From contig DFHC01000049.1 of the NCBI GenBank assembly GCA_002372575.1, positions 1,060-9,035 of the forward strand: a stretch of 7,976 nucleotides of DNA, written 5' to 3'. This DNA is from a bacterium UBA3734 (GTDB lineage Bacteria; Bacteroidota; Bacteroidia; Bacteroidales; Bacteroidaceae). The position numbers and the translations under genes were made by a program. Under the pieces are notes generated by a model. That model saw only the letters and a program-made list of their open reading frames with translations, did no database searches and was not told where the DNA came from. Shown in pieces: positions 1-6,742 of the stretch. How positions within the stretch are numbered: position 1 is the first letter of the stretch; the number at the start of each line of letters is the position of its first letter.

Positions 1-141
1 AATGGCATAGCCATAGGGCTTTATGACCATACATCCGCGCACCGCCGACTGCTCGGCGAGGTCGGCCTTCACCACCAAATCGTTATACCACTGACTGTAG
101 TTGTCAGCTCTTTTCGTCAAATCTTTCAGTTCTTTTGCCAT
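1..141 (-). CDS. proS: Prolyl-tRNA synthetase, N-terminal fragment (runs off the left edge)
   Basis: The first 47 residues are visible. They begin [20 protein letters not shown] and continue with a segment containing [20 protein letters not shown] and then KPYGYAI. This is the characteristic start of the short archaeal/eukaryotic-type ProRS (class II aminoacyl-tRNA synthetase) found in Bacteroidota. The enzyme charges tRNA-Pro in the cytoplasm. The ATG at 139-141 follows an A/T-rich stretch and lies about 30 bases downstream of a TAATTTTG promoter box on the same strand. The catalytic motifs lie outside the window, so activity cannot be judged. The match rests on recognising this N-terminal sequence. 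Confidence 0.9.
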   Translation of the reverse strand, partial: MAKELKDLTKRADNYSQWYNDLVVKADLAEQSAVRGCMVIKPYGYAI

Positions 142-171
142 AATTTTAATGTGTTTCTTGAAATTTCGGCG

Positions 172-179
172 CAAAATTA
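172..179 (-). promoter_or_regulatory. Bacteroidota-type -7 box for proS
   Basis: The minus strand reads TAATTTTG, a full match to the TAnnTTTG -7 element of Bacteroidota. Transcription would start near 165 and give a leader of about 24 bases before the proS ATG. No convincing -33 TTG element lies at the usual 19-23 base distance, so the call rests on the -7 box and its position. Confidence 0.5.
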
Positions 180-222
180 CAAAAAAATGTTGGTAAAAAT
201 GCGATAAAGTAAAAAAAAGAGT

Positions 223-230
223 TACCTTTG
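223..230 (+). promoter_or_regulatory. Bacteroidota-type -7 box for the OmpA-family gene
   Basis: TACCTTTG fits TAnnTTTG. It lies in the divergent gap between proS and the OmpA-family lipoprotein gene and predicts a start near 236-240, hence a long leader of about 95 bases. The nearest upstream TTG (190-192) is 30 bases away, too far for a standard -33 element. Confidence 0.5.
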
Positions 231-241
231 CAGTAAGATTT

Positions 242-276
242 CGTCTCGTGTGGATTAAACCTCACGGAAAAAGACG
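242..276 (+). promoter_or_regulatory. Predicted two-tier hairpin at the 5' end of the OmpA-family mRNA leader
   Basis: CGTCT (242-246) pairs with AGACG (272-276). Directly inside it, CGTGTGG (247-253) pairs with CCTCACG (260-266) with one T-T mismatch around the loop ATTAAA. A five-base bulge (267-271, GAAAA) separates the two stems on the 3' side. The element begins within a few bases of the predicted transcription start. It lacks a downstream T-run, so it is not a terminator. A role in mRNA stability or control is inference. Confidence 0.4.
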
Positions 277-333
277 CGTCAAACATCAAGTATATGTCAA
301 ATCATTTTACTAACTTTTAAATACAACTGAAAC

Positions 334-1032
334 ATGAAGAAGATGAAATTCCTGACACTCGGAATGTGTGTCGCTGTGATTGTGAGTTGTGGCTCGGCCA
401 CGAAGAATGGTGCGCTCATCGGCACTGGTGCCGGTGCTGCACTGGGTGCCATCATTGGCAAGATTGCTGGTAACACGGCCATTGGTGCTGCCGTTGGCGG
501 TGCTGTGGGTGCTGGTGCCGGCGCGCTCATTGGCAAGAAGATGGACAAGGCAAAGGCCGAGGCTCAGGCTGTGAAGGACGCTCAGGTGGAGTCGGTGACC
601 GACGCCAACGGCCTGCAGGCTGTGAAGGTGACCTTCGACTCGGGCATTCTCTTCAACACGGGTAGCTCCACGCTGAGCACCGCCGCCAAGAACTCGCTGA
701 CGCAGTTCGCCGGTGTGCTGAAGAACAATGCCGATTGCGACGTGGCTGTGCAGGGCTACACCGACAACACGGGCTGGAAGAACAGCACCGCCGAGCAGAG
801 CGCCCAGAAGAACGTGACGCTCTCGCAGCAGCGCGCTCAGGCCGTGACGAGCTATCTGAACTCGCTCGGCGTGGGTAGCAACCAGATTCGCTCCACCATC
901 GGCTATGGCGAGGCTAACCCCGTGGCCGACAACTCGACGGCTGCCGGCAAGGCTCAGAACCGCCGCGTGGAGGTATATATGTATGCCAGCGAGGCCATGA
1001 TCAAGGCTGCCGAGGCTGGAACGCTTCAGTAA
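334..1032 (+). CDS. OmpA-family lipoprotein with glycine-zipper segment
   Basis: This is a 232-residue envelope protein. Residues 1-18 form a signal peptide ending in a lipobox-like VIVSC, with Cys19 as the probable lipidated residue. No acidic residues follow Cys19, which suggests a periplasm-facing outer-membrane lipoprotein. Residues about 26-68 are a glycine-zipper stretch with two related halves, recalling two-helix glycine-zipper proteins. Residues about 95-216 are an OmpA C-terminal domain that binds peptidoglycan. Asp144 in TDNTG and Arg167 in the N-x2-LS-x2-RA-x2-V-x3-L motif (160-175) correspond to the residues that contact diaminopimelate in OmpA. The loop between these residues is longer than in classical OmpA. 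Codon use is strongly biased (lysine mostly AAG, leucine mostly CTG/CTC), hinting at high expression. mtgA starts 34 bases downstream and may be cotranscribed. ATG 334 is chosen because it gives a complete basic signal-peptide start; ATG 343 is possible. Confidence 0.88.
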   Translation: MKKMKFLTLGMCVAVIVSCGSATKNGALIGTGAGAALGAIIGKIAGNTAIGAAVGGAVGAGAGALIGKKMDKAKAEAQAVKDAQVESVTDANGLQAVKVTFDSGILFNTGSSTLSTAAKNSLTQFAGVLKNNADCDVAVQGYTDNTGWKNSTAEQSAQKNVTLSQQRAQAVTSYLNSLGVGSNQIRSTIGYGEANPVADNSTAAGKAQNRRVEVYMYASEAMIKAAEAGTLQ

Positions 1033-1066
1033 TCGACAATTAACAATCGTTCATTGACTATTAACA

Positions 1067-1804
1067 TTGAAGATTATTAAAAAAACTGTCCGATGGATCG
1101 TGGTGGCATTTTTTGCCTCCACGATTCTTTCTGTTGTAGCACTGCGCTTCATACCCGTCTATCTCACACCACTGATGCTCGCGCGCTGCGTGGAACAGGC
1201 AAGCGAAGGGCGAAGCATTACGCTACACCACCGCTGGGTGTCGCTCGAAAAGATGTCGCGCCATATGCCAGTGGCCGTGATGGCCAGCGAAGACCAGCGA
1301 TTCCTTTTGCATCACGGATTCGACTACGATGCCATCCAAAAGGCGGCCAAACGCAATATGCAGGGCGGAAAAAACAAACTCGGAGCCAGTACCATCACCC
1401 AGCAGACGGTGAAAAATGTGTTTTTGTGGCAGGGTCGTTCGTGGCTTCGGAAAGGTTTGGAGGCGTATTTCACTGTGCTCGTAGAGCTGATTTGGTCGAA
1501 GCAGCGCATCATGGAAGTCTATCTGAACAGCATCGAGATGGGCGACGGCATCTATGGCGTGGATGCCGTGGCAGAATACCATTTCAACAAGACTGCCAAC
1601 GACCTTTCACGCTCCGACTGTGCCCTTATTGCCGCCACATTGCCCAATCCGCGACGCTTCAGCAGCAAGCATCCGAGCGACTATATGCTCAAGCGGCAGC
1701 GTCGCATTGAACACGAAATGAAATTCATCCCCACGTTTCCGCGCGAGGGCGAAAACTATGACCCCACGACAGCTGTGGGGGGCGTTTATCGGAACGGGAA
1801 GTAA
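1067..1804 (+). CDS. mtgA: Monofunctional peptidoglycan glycosyltransferase (GT51)
   Basis: This 245-residue protein polymerises lipid II into glycan strands at the outer face of the inner membrane, without a transpeptidase domain. A single transmembrane helix (about residues 10-30) follows a basic N-terminus. The GT51 motifs appear in order: ASEDQRF with catalytic Glu75, GASTITQQ (106-113), RKGLEAY with Glu132, and a KQRIMEVYLN motif (145-154) followed by GIYGVDAVAEYHF. Length and order fit MtgA. The start is TTG at 1067: an in-frame stop lies at 1055-1057, no ATG occurs in frame before residue 37, and the TTG gives a proper membrane anchor. The preceding 34-base gap has no terminator, so readthrough from the OmpA-family gene is likely. 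The C-terminal 25 residues beyond the domain look unstructured. Confidence 0.92.
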   Translation: MKIIKKTVRWIVVAFFASTILSVVALRFIPVYLTPLMLARCVEQASEGRSITLHHRWVSLEKMSRHMPVAVMASEDQRFLLHHGFDYDAIQKAAKRNMQGGKNKLGASTITQQTVKNVFLWQGRSWLRKGLEAYFTVLVELIWSKQRIMEVYLNSIEMGDGIYGVDAVAEYHFNKTANDLSRSDCALIAATLPNPRRFSSKHPSDYMLKRQRRIEHEMKFIPTFPREGENYDPTTAVGGVYRNGK

Positions 1805-1821
1805 TATTTTTGCGAAAATGG

Positions 1822-1852
1822 TTGCACATTAGGAAAATTATACCTAATTTTG
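1822..1852 (+). promoter_or_regulatory. Promoter abutting the helicase start codon
   Basis: TTG at 1822-1824 is followed after 20 bases by TAATTTTG at 1845-1852, a good fit to the Bacteroidota pattern TTG-N(17-23)-TAnnTTTG. The predicted start of transcription falls at about 1856-1860, on the helicase ATG itself. A second -7-like box, TATTTTTG at 1805-1812, has only a weak TTTA at 1785-1788 upstream. It would give a leader of about 40 bases, so either or both may be used. Confidence 0.5.
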
Positions 1853-1858
1853 CAACTC

Positions 1859-4270
1859 ATGGAAAATTTTATTCTAAACGAACTCAACGACGACCAACGC
1901 AAGGCGGTGGAATACTGCGACGGGCCGCAACTGGTGATTGCCGGAGCGGGCTCGGGCAAGACACGCGTGCTGACCTATAAAATCGCCTACTTGCTGGAGC
2001 GGGGCATGAAGCCGTGGAACGTGCTGGCACTGACGTTCACGAACAAGGCTGCCAACGAGATGAAGTATCGCATCGGCCAACTCGTGGGGCAAGACAATGC
2101 TTATCGCCTGAACATGGGCACGTTTCACTCGGTTTTCGCGCGGATTTTGCGTGTAGAAGCAGAACTTCTGGGCTTCAACTCGAATTTTACAATTTACGAC
2201 GAGGCCGACTCGCGCTCGCTGTTGAAAAACATTGTGAAAGAAATGGGGCTCGACGACAAGCAATACAAACCAGCCTCAACCCACCACCTGATTTCGATGG
2301 CAAAAAATCACCTGATTTCAGCAATGGAATATGCCAACGACTATGAGGTGCAACGTCGCGACCAGGATGCGAAAATGCCAGAAACGGGTCGCATCTTCGT
2401 GGAATACGAACAGCGATGCCGACAGGCGAATGCGATGGATTTCGACGATTTACTGGTGCTGACCTATCGTCTGTTTCACGACCATCAGGCCGTGCGCGAG
2501 AAATACCAACAGCGATTTCAGTATGTACTCGTCGATGAATATCAGGACACGAACTACGCGCAGCAGCAAATCGTGCTGCAACTGACCCAAGAACATCGTC
2601 GTGTCTGTGTCGTGGGCGACGATGCGCAGAGCATCTACGCCTTCCGCGGTGCCAACATCGACAATATTCTCGACTTCCAGAAAATCTATCCCGAGGCTAA
2701 GCTGTTCAAGTTGGAACAGAACTATCGCTCCACGCAGCGCATCGTGCAGGCCGCTGGAAGTCTAATCAAAAAAAATGAGCGGCAGATTCCAAAGGATGTG
2801 TTCAGCCAAAACGAAGAAGGCGAGAAAATCATCCTGAAGCAGGCTTATTCCGACAAGGAAGAGGCGAGCATCGTCTGCAACGACATCAAGCGAATTCGCC
2901 GAAATGACAAGTGCGAATATAGCGATTTCGCCATTCTCTATCGCACAAACGCCCAGAGCCGCGCCTTCGAGGAGGAAATGCGCCGACAAAACATTCCCTA
3001 CCGCATCTACGGCGGCCTGAGCTTCTATCAGCGCAAGGAAATCAAGGACATTATCGCCTATTTCCGCCTCGTCTGCAACCCCAGCGACGAGGAGGCCATC
3101 CGCCGCATCATCAACTATCCGGTGCGGGGCATCGGCAACACCACCGTGCAGAAGATTGCCGACGCAGCCCGACAACGTGAAACAAGCTTTTGGGACGTGA
3201 TTCTGGAGCCTGAAAAACATGGACTAAACGTGTCGAAATCAACGATTCAGAAGCTCGGCGACTTCACTTCGATGATGGCTGGCTTTATTCAGAAACTGTC
3301 CACGGCCAACGCCTACGAACTGGGGCGCGAAATCATCCAGACGAGTGGTATTTCGGCAGACTTGTTCTCGGGCAACGACCCCGAACAGCTCTCGCGACAG
3401 CAAAATCTCGAAGAATTTCTGAACGGATTGCAAGATTTCGTCGATACACGGCGCGAAGAGGGTAGGGAACAAGAGGTGCTGCTGCCGGATTTCTTGCAGG
3501 AAGTGTCGCTGCTGACCGACCTCGACAGCGACGACAACAACGAAAGCCGCGTGCTGCTGATGACGATTCACGCGGCAAAGGGGCTGGAGTTTCCGACGGT
3601 GTTTGTCGTGGGCATGGAGGAGAATATTTTTCCGAGTCCGCTGTCGAGCAGAAGTCTTCGGGAGCTGGAGGAAGAGCGTCGCTTGCTCTACGTGGCCATC
3701 ACGCGAGCCGAGCAACACTGCATTCTGACCTGCGCGAAGAGCCGTTGGCGCTATGGAAAAATGGAGTTTGGCCAGCCGAGCCGTTTTCTGAAGGACATCG
3801 ACCCGCGTTACATCACGGTTGAAGGTGGTGGCGTGGGCGAAACGACGGGCTACGGCCTCGGACGAAGCTCTTCGATGCGCAACATTCAGAACTCGCGCCC
3901 CGTCGCCTCGCAGTTCATGGCCGACCAACAAGCAAAAATCACGGCACCACGCCGTCCGGAACGCCCCGTGGACCCGTTCTCCGACGATTTCAAACGCAAA
4001 TTGGCTTCCGCAAGTGGTAAATTCCGAAAATTAGATTCGGTTTCGAGGCCGAACACGCTGAACCAGCCGAGCGCGTTAAAATCGCCTGAAACACCGTCTG
4101 ACAGCCCGTTGAAACCCGGCAACGTCATCGAGCATCAGCGTTTCGGCATCGGCACTGTCGTGATGGTGGAGGGAAGTGGCGAAAATACAAAAGCAACTGT
4201 CGATTTCCGAAATGTGGGAACCAAACAGTTGCTCCTGAAATTTGCACGCTATACGATAATCAAGTCGTAG
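1859..4270 (+). CDS. uvrD: UvrD/PcrA-type superfamily 1A DNA helicase
   Basis: This 803-residue 3'-5' ATP-dependent DNA helicase/translocase acts in nucleotide excision and mismatch repair, replication restart and conflicts with RNA polymerase. All SF1A motifs are present: Q motif (N10, Q13), Walker A GAGSGKT (29-35, Lys34), motif Ia (59-66), Walker B VDEYQD (225-230), motif III GDDAQSIYAFRGA (253-265), motif IV QNYRST (287-292), motif V TIHAAKGLEF (569-578) and motif VI with Arg616 in VAITRAE. A charged, low-complexity linker (about 655-752) leads to a C-terminal PcrA-like Tudor-fold segment (about 755-801, with IEHQRFGIGTVV). In PcrA/UvrD this segment contacts RNA polymerase. ATG 1859 is preferred over the in-frame TTG at 1850, because that TTG is the end of the -7 promoter box and the Q motif fits the ATG start. 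The last 11 bases overlap the end of a small minus-strand gene. Confidence 0.95.
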   Translation: MENFILNELNDDQRKAVEYCDGPQLVIAGAGSGKTRVLTYKIAYLLERGMKPWNVLALTFTNKAANEMKYRIGQLVGQDNAYRLNMGTFHSVFARILRVEAELLGFNSNFTIYDEADSRSLLKNIVKEMGLDDKQYKPASTHHLISMAKNHLISAMEYANDYEVQRRDQDAKMPETGRIFVEYEQRCRQANAMDFDDLLVLTYRLFHDHQAVREKYQQRFQYVLVDEYQDTNYAQQQIVLQLTQEHRRVCVVGDDAQSIYAFRGANIDNILDFQKIYPEAKLFKLEQNYRSTQRIVQAAGSLIKKNERQIPKDVFSQNEEGEKIILKQAYSDKEEASIVCNDIKRIRRNDKCEYSDFAILYRTNAQSRAFEEEMRRQNIPYRIYGGLSFYQRKEIKDIIAYFRLVCNPSDEEAIRRIINYPVRGIGNTTVQKIADAARQRETSFWDVILEPEKHGLNVSKSTIQKLGDFTSMMAGFIQKLSTANAYELGREIIQTSGISADLFSGNDPEQLSRQQNLEEFLNGLQDFVDTRREEGREQEVLLPDFLQEVSLLTDLDSDDNNESRVLLMTIHAAKGLEFPTVFVVGMEENIFPSPLSSRSLRELEEERRLLYVAITRAEQHCILTCAKSRWRYGKMEFGQPSRFLKDIDPRYITVEGGGVGETTGYGLGRSSSMRNIQNSRPVASQFMADQQAKITAPRRPERPVDPFSDDFKRKLASASGKFRKLDSVSRPNTLNQPSALKSPETPSDSPLKPGNVIEHQRFGIGTVVMVEGSGENTKATVDFRNVGTKQLLLKFARYTIIKS

Positions 4271-4379
4271 TCGCCTTCTGACTTCGTTTTTTCTGTGAAT
4301 AAAGCCGTTGTCTCTTCAGCCATGCGGCTTTTTTCTTCTCATATTCCTCGCGGTGTCGCTCCAAGAAATTATCAGCCAT
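4260..4379 (-). CDS. Small basic protein of 39 residues, function unknown
   Basis: The sequence begins MADNFLERHREEYEKKKAAW and continues with a lysine/arginine-rich tail (LKRQRLYSQKKRSQ...) ending KATTT. It starts 8 bases after the stop of the DUF4270 gene on the same strand, so it is probably the last gene of that operon. It ends inside the last codons of the convergent helicase gene, sharing 11 bases. The N-terminal MADNFLE...YE..KAAW pattern recalls short conserved Bacteroidales proteins, though this is from memory and unverified. The first 30 residues are predicted to be a highly charged helix; there is no signal peptide or membrane segment. The helicase terminator lies antisense within it. 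It could be a chance reading frame, but position and composition argue for a gene. Confidence 0.6.
   Translation of the reverse strand: MADNFLERHREEYEKKKAAWLKRQRLYSQKKRSQKATTT
4301..4334 (+). terminator. Rho-independent-type terminator for the helicase gene
   Basis: AAAGCCG (4301-4307) pairs with CGGCTTT (4325-4331) around a 17-base loop, and the stem runs into a T-tract (4329-4334). A shorter alternative hairpin, AGCC-ATGC-GGCT (4318-4329), ends at the same T-tract. The element sits 30 bases after the helicase stop. It lies within the minus-strand 39-residue reading frame. Confidence 0.55.
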
Positions 4380-4387
4380 CAGCAGTG

Positions 4388-5791
4388 CTACTTGAATTGT
4401 CCGTAAATGACGACGATTTTGAGCGGGTCGTAAGGATTCTCGCTGCCACCCACGAGTCGGGTGCTGGTGAGATCCATTTGGTGCGTCACCTTGCCCGATG
4501 CGTCCAAGTACACAGGGATGATCACCACTTTGTTCCAATTTTCCGACGAGCGGTTCGCACTCATGATGTTGATGAGCTGCGAAATGTTGTTGAACGTGTA
4601 GGTGTTGAGCGTGCTCACACTGTTGGTGGCGGTGAACGACGAGCGGTTATTGACCAGTTGGTTGTGCTCGAAGAAGGTGTAGAGGCTGTCACGCGGAATC
4701 ATCAGCAGGGTTGTCGGGGCGGTGAAAGCGTAGTCCGACTGCGTTTCGTTGTTGATGCGCGGCAGCACGATCTTCGCCGAGTTGATGGTGTCGTTTTCGT
4801 GGCCGCGGAGAATGTCGTCGATGGGTAGCGTGAGCTCGGTGAAAATGCCGGCCGGCGTCTTCAGGTAGGTACACGTATTGTCATTGAGCAACGTCTGGAT
4901 TCTTTGCTCGTCGTTTTCTATTTTCGTCGTTTGCAGAACTTCTTCCGTGCCGACAATCGAGGTGGCTCCGGCTTCGACGGAATCGCCTTTGACAAGGTAG
5001 CGATAATAGATGTTCAGCCTGCAAATAGACACATTTGCCATGGCACCGATGCCCGCCGTATGCTCGAAATAGAAGCCTGGCAACACCTGCGACATGAATT
5101 TCATCGGGTCGCCAAAAACCTGGGGGTTCTTGTAGTAGGTGTTCATCAAATAAGTGCCGAAATTGTTGTACTTTTTGCCCTCACGGTCGGTATATTCCTT
5201 GTCCAGGCGTATGCGAATGTTGGGCGTGTAGCTTTTGCCCTTCCTCACCGTCTCACTCACACTGAGGTCGGTCAGCGTATAGGTCTTGCTTTCGTGGATG
5301 CCGTCGGGGCGGATGTAGCCGTTGGCCATCGGGTCGAAGTCGGAATAGTAAATTCTGTCTTCGTACATGGGTTTCGACATTTCGTGAACCGTCAGCTTCA
5401 TCACGGCTAACGAGTCGCCGTAGGAATTGCTGTGGAAGAGGCGGAGTTCGCACGAGTCGGCCACGATTTCCCCGTCGATTTTGCTGACAATGCTGTCGAT
5501 GGGCGGAAAATGAATCGAGTAGTCGTCGATGACATGGAATTGCGTCATGTAGTTGCCTGTGATAATGGCATTCGTCTCAGGATCCTTGACTCTTCCAAGA
5601 TGGCCCGTCGTTGAGCGAAAATAAACAGGTCCGGCAGCGAAAGACCGACTGGCTACGGCGAACGAGTCGGTCGAGACGGACAGCTTGTCCATGTTGTGCG
5701 ATAGGGAAGTGCCGATGTCGCTGGTGGTGTCGTCGCACGAGGCGAATGTCATGGCTGCGGCGACAATGGCTATGAAAAACTTGTATTTCAT
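4388..5791 (-). CDS. DUF4270 family lipoprotein
   Basis: This is a 467-residue secreted protein. Residues 1-18 are a signal peptide with lipobox FASC, and Cys19 is the predicted lipidation site. The acidic pair Asp20-Asp21 after the cysteine resembles lipoprotein export signals that send Bacteroidota lipoproteins to the cell surface, so surface exposure is plausible but inferred. The start CDDTTSDIGTSL and the beta-rich body are typical of DUF4270, a Bacteroidota family without a known biochemical role. No catalytic motif was recognised. The gene starts 15 bases after the stop of the glycogen-synthase-like gene, with an AGAAGAAAAA stretch before its ATG, so the two are almost certainly cotranscribed. 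It is followed by the 39-residue gene after 8 bases. The family assignment is from the N-terminal pattern, length and neighbour. Confidence 0.82.
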   Translation of the reverse strand: MKYKFFIAIVAAAMTFASCDDTTSDIGTSLSHNMDKLSVSTDSFAVASRSFAAGPVYFRSTTGHLGRVKDPETNAIITGNYMTQFHVIDDYSIHFPPIDSIVSKIDGEIVADSCELRLFHSNSYGDSLAVMKLTVHEMSKPMYEDRIYYSDFDPMANGYIRPDGIHESKTYTLTDLSVSETVRKGKSYTPNIRIRLDKEYTDREGKKYNNFGTYLMNTYYKNPQVFGDPMKFMSQVLPGFYFEHTAGIGAMANVSICRLNIYYRYLVKGDSVEAGATSIVGTEEVLQTTKIENDEQRIQTLLNDNTCTYLKTPAGIFTELTLPIDDILRGHENDTINSAKIVLPRINNETQSDYAFTAPTTLLMIPRDSLYTFFEHNQLVNNRSSFTATNSVSTLNTYTFNNISQLINIMSANRSSENWNKVVIIPVYLDASGKVTHQMDLTSTRLVGGSENPYDPLKIVVIYGQFK

Positions 5792-5806
5792 GATTTTTCT
5801 TCTTGG

Positions 5807-6619
5807 TTATTCTGCATTAGGGCATATCGTGTCGTAAAACTCCAAATATGCGTCGGCAAAATCCTCTCCAGCGTATTTCAACAACGGGAGATTCTTGTCT
5901 TTGACGTAGTTCAGCAGTGTCTTGCTGACCTTTTTGCCAGCCTCGACGATGCCGTCGCTGTAGTCGATGGCGAGTTTGCCAAGTTCTACGTAGTCAAAAT
6001 TTTTCTTGTAGGGCTTCAGCAGCTCGTCTGTGACCTCGCGAAACGCCAGCGCACTCTTGAAACTGCCGCCCAGACTGCCTTTCAACTGGCTTTGGAAGAG
6101 CGAGGTAACCACTTTCGTGTCGGCAAAAGAGGGTTCTTCTTTGTAAGCCGTCTTGATGTAGAGCGGCACCACTGACGACATCCAGCCCTGACAATGGATG
6201 ATGTCGGGAATCCAGCGGAGTTTCTTCACGGTTTCCAGCACGCCACGGGCAAAAAACACGGCTCGCTCGCCATTGTCGGCATATTCCTCGCCCGACTCGT
6301 TTTCCGTCATCTGGCGTTTCAGGAAATAGTCGTCGTTGTCAATGAAGTAAACCTGCACACGCGTATTCGGAATGGAGGCCACCTTGATGACAATCGGGTG
6401 GTCAGTATCGTTGATAATCAAGTTCATACCCGAAAGCCGCTGCACCTCATGGAGCTGCCCGCGACGTTCATTGATATTTCCCCATTTCGGCATGAAGGTA
6501 CGAATCTCATAGCCGGCCTCCTGAATTTTTTGTGGCAACAAACCGCCCATGGCCGACATCTCCGACTCAGGGACATAAGGGGAAATCTCTTGGTTGATGA
6601 ACAATACTTTCTTAGTCAT
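5807..6619 (-). CDS. Glycogen/starch-synthase-like protein, N-terminal GT5 domain only
   Basis: The 270 residues match the N-terminal Rossmann half of GT5 glycogen/starch synthases: MTKKVLFINQEISPY at the start, the GGL loop (25-27), WIPDIIHCQGW (136-146), and a YSDGIV segment (220-225). Full synthases are about 470-500 residues and carry the nucleotide-sugar-binding domain in the missing C-terminal half. Key positions also differ. The KTGGL motif reads AMGGL, so the sugar-nucleotide-binding Lys is Ala23. The HDW-type motif reads QGW (Asp to Gly145), and the His of the VHN motif aligns with Leu174. Classic glycogen synthesis by this protein alone is therefore unlikely. Similar short proteins in Bacteroidota are usually labelled glycogen synthase. 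It is cytoplasmic, first in its operon, with its own promoter 26 bases upstream. Confidence 0.85.
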   Translation of the reverse strand: MTKKVLFINQEISPYVPESEMSAMGGLLPQKIQEAGYEIRTFMPKWGNINERRGQLHEVQRLSGMNLIINDTDHPIVIKVASIPNTRVQVYFIDNDDYFLKRQMTENESGEEYADNGERAVFFARGVLETVKKLRWIPDIIHCQGWMSSVVPLYIKTAYKEEPSFADTKVVTSLFQSQLKGSLGGSFKSALAFREVTDELLKPYKKNFDYVELGKLAIDYSDGIVEAGKKVSKTLLNYVKDKNLPLLKYAGEDFADAYLEFYDTICPNAE

Positions 6620-6644
6620 ATTTTGTGATAAATGATAGTGTATG

Positions 6645-6678
6645 CAAAGATACGAAAAAAAGCTGACATGAGCGCCAA
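6645..6678 (-). promoter_or_regulatory. Promoter of the GT5-like/DUF4270 operon
   Basis: On the minus strand TATCTTTG (6645-6652) matches TAnnTTTG. TTG (6676-6678) lies 23 bases upstream, at the long end of the accepted spacing. Transcription would start near 6640, leaving a leader of about 20 bases before the ATG at 6617-6619. Confidence 0.6.
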
Positions 6679-6696
6679 CTTTTTTTTAAATTGTCG

Positions 6697-6742
6697 AAAA
6701 TGCAAATATTATTCGCAAATTTTAATGATTTTTTTGCATTTT
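6697..6742. repeat. 10-bp perfect inverted repeat at the end of the biotin carrier gene
   Basis: AAAATGCAAA (6697-6706) and TTTGCATTTT (6733-6742) are exact reverse complements separated by 26 AT-rich bases. The right arm overlaps the carrier-protein stop codon (6741-6743). The arms are too AT-rich and the loop too long for a classical terminator. A weak 3' end signal or an operator upstream of the GT5-like operon promoter are both possible. Confidence 0.4.

Noticed and set aside
408..541. Internal GC-rich direct repeats in the OmpA-family gene
   Set aside because: They are explained by the two glycine-zipper halves of the protein and need no separate DNA element.
1850..1858. In-frame TTG start giving the helicase three extra residues (MQL)
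   Set aside because: The TTG is the end of a TAATTTTG promoter box and would probably not be in the mRNA made from it; ATG 1859 gives the normal family start.
2762..3931. Long minus-strand open frames of 152 and 230 codons inside the helicase gene
   Set aside because: They are shadows of a strongly conserved coding sequence, with no start signal and no recognisable domain.
4295..5410. Plus-strand open frames of 177 and 168 codons opposite the DUF4270 gene
   Set aside because: They have Arg/Val/His-rich composition typical of antisense frames, no recognisable motif, and conflict with a complete lipoprotein gene.
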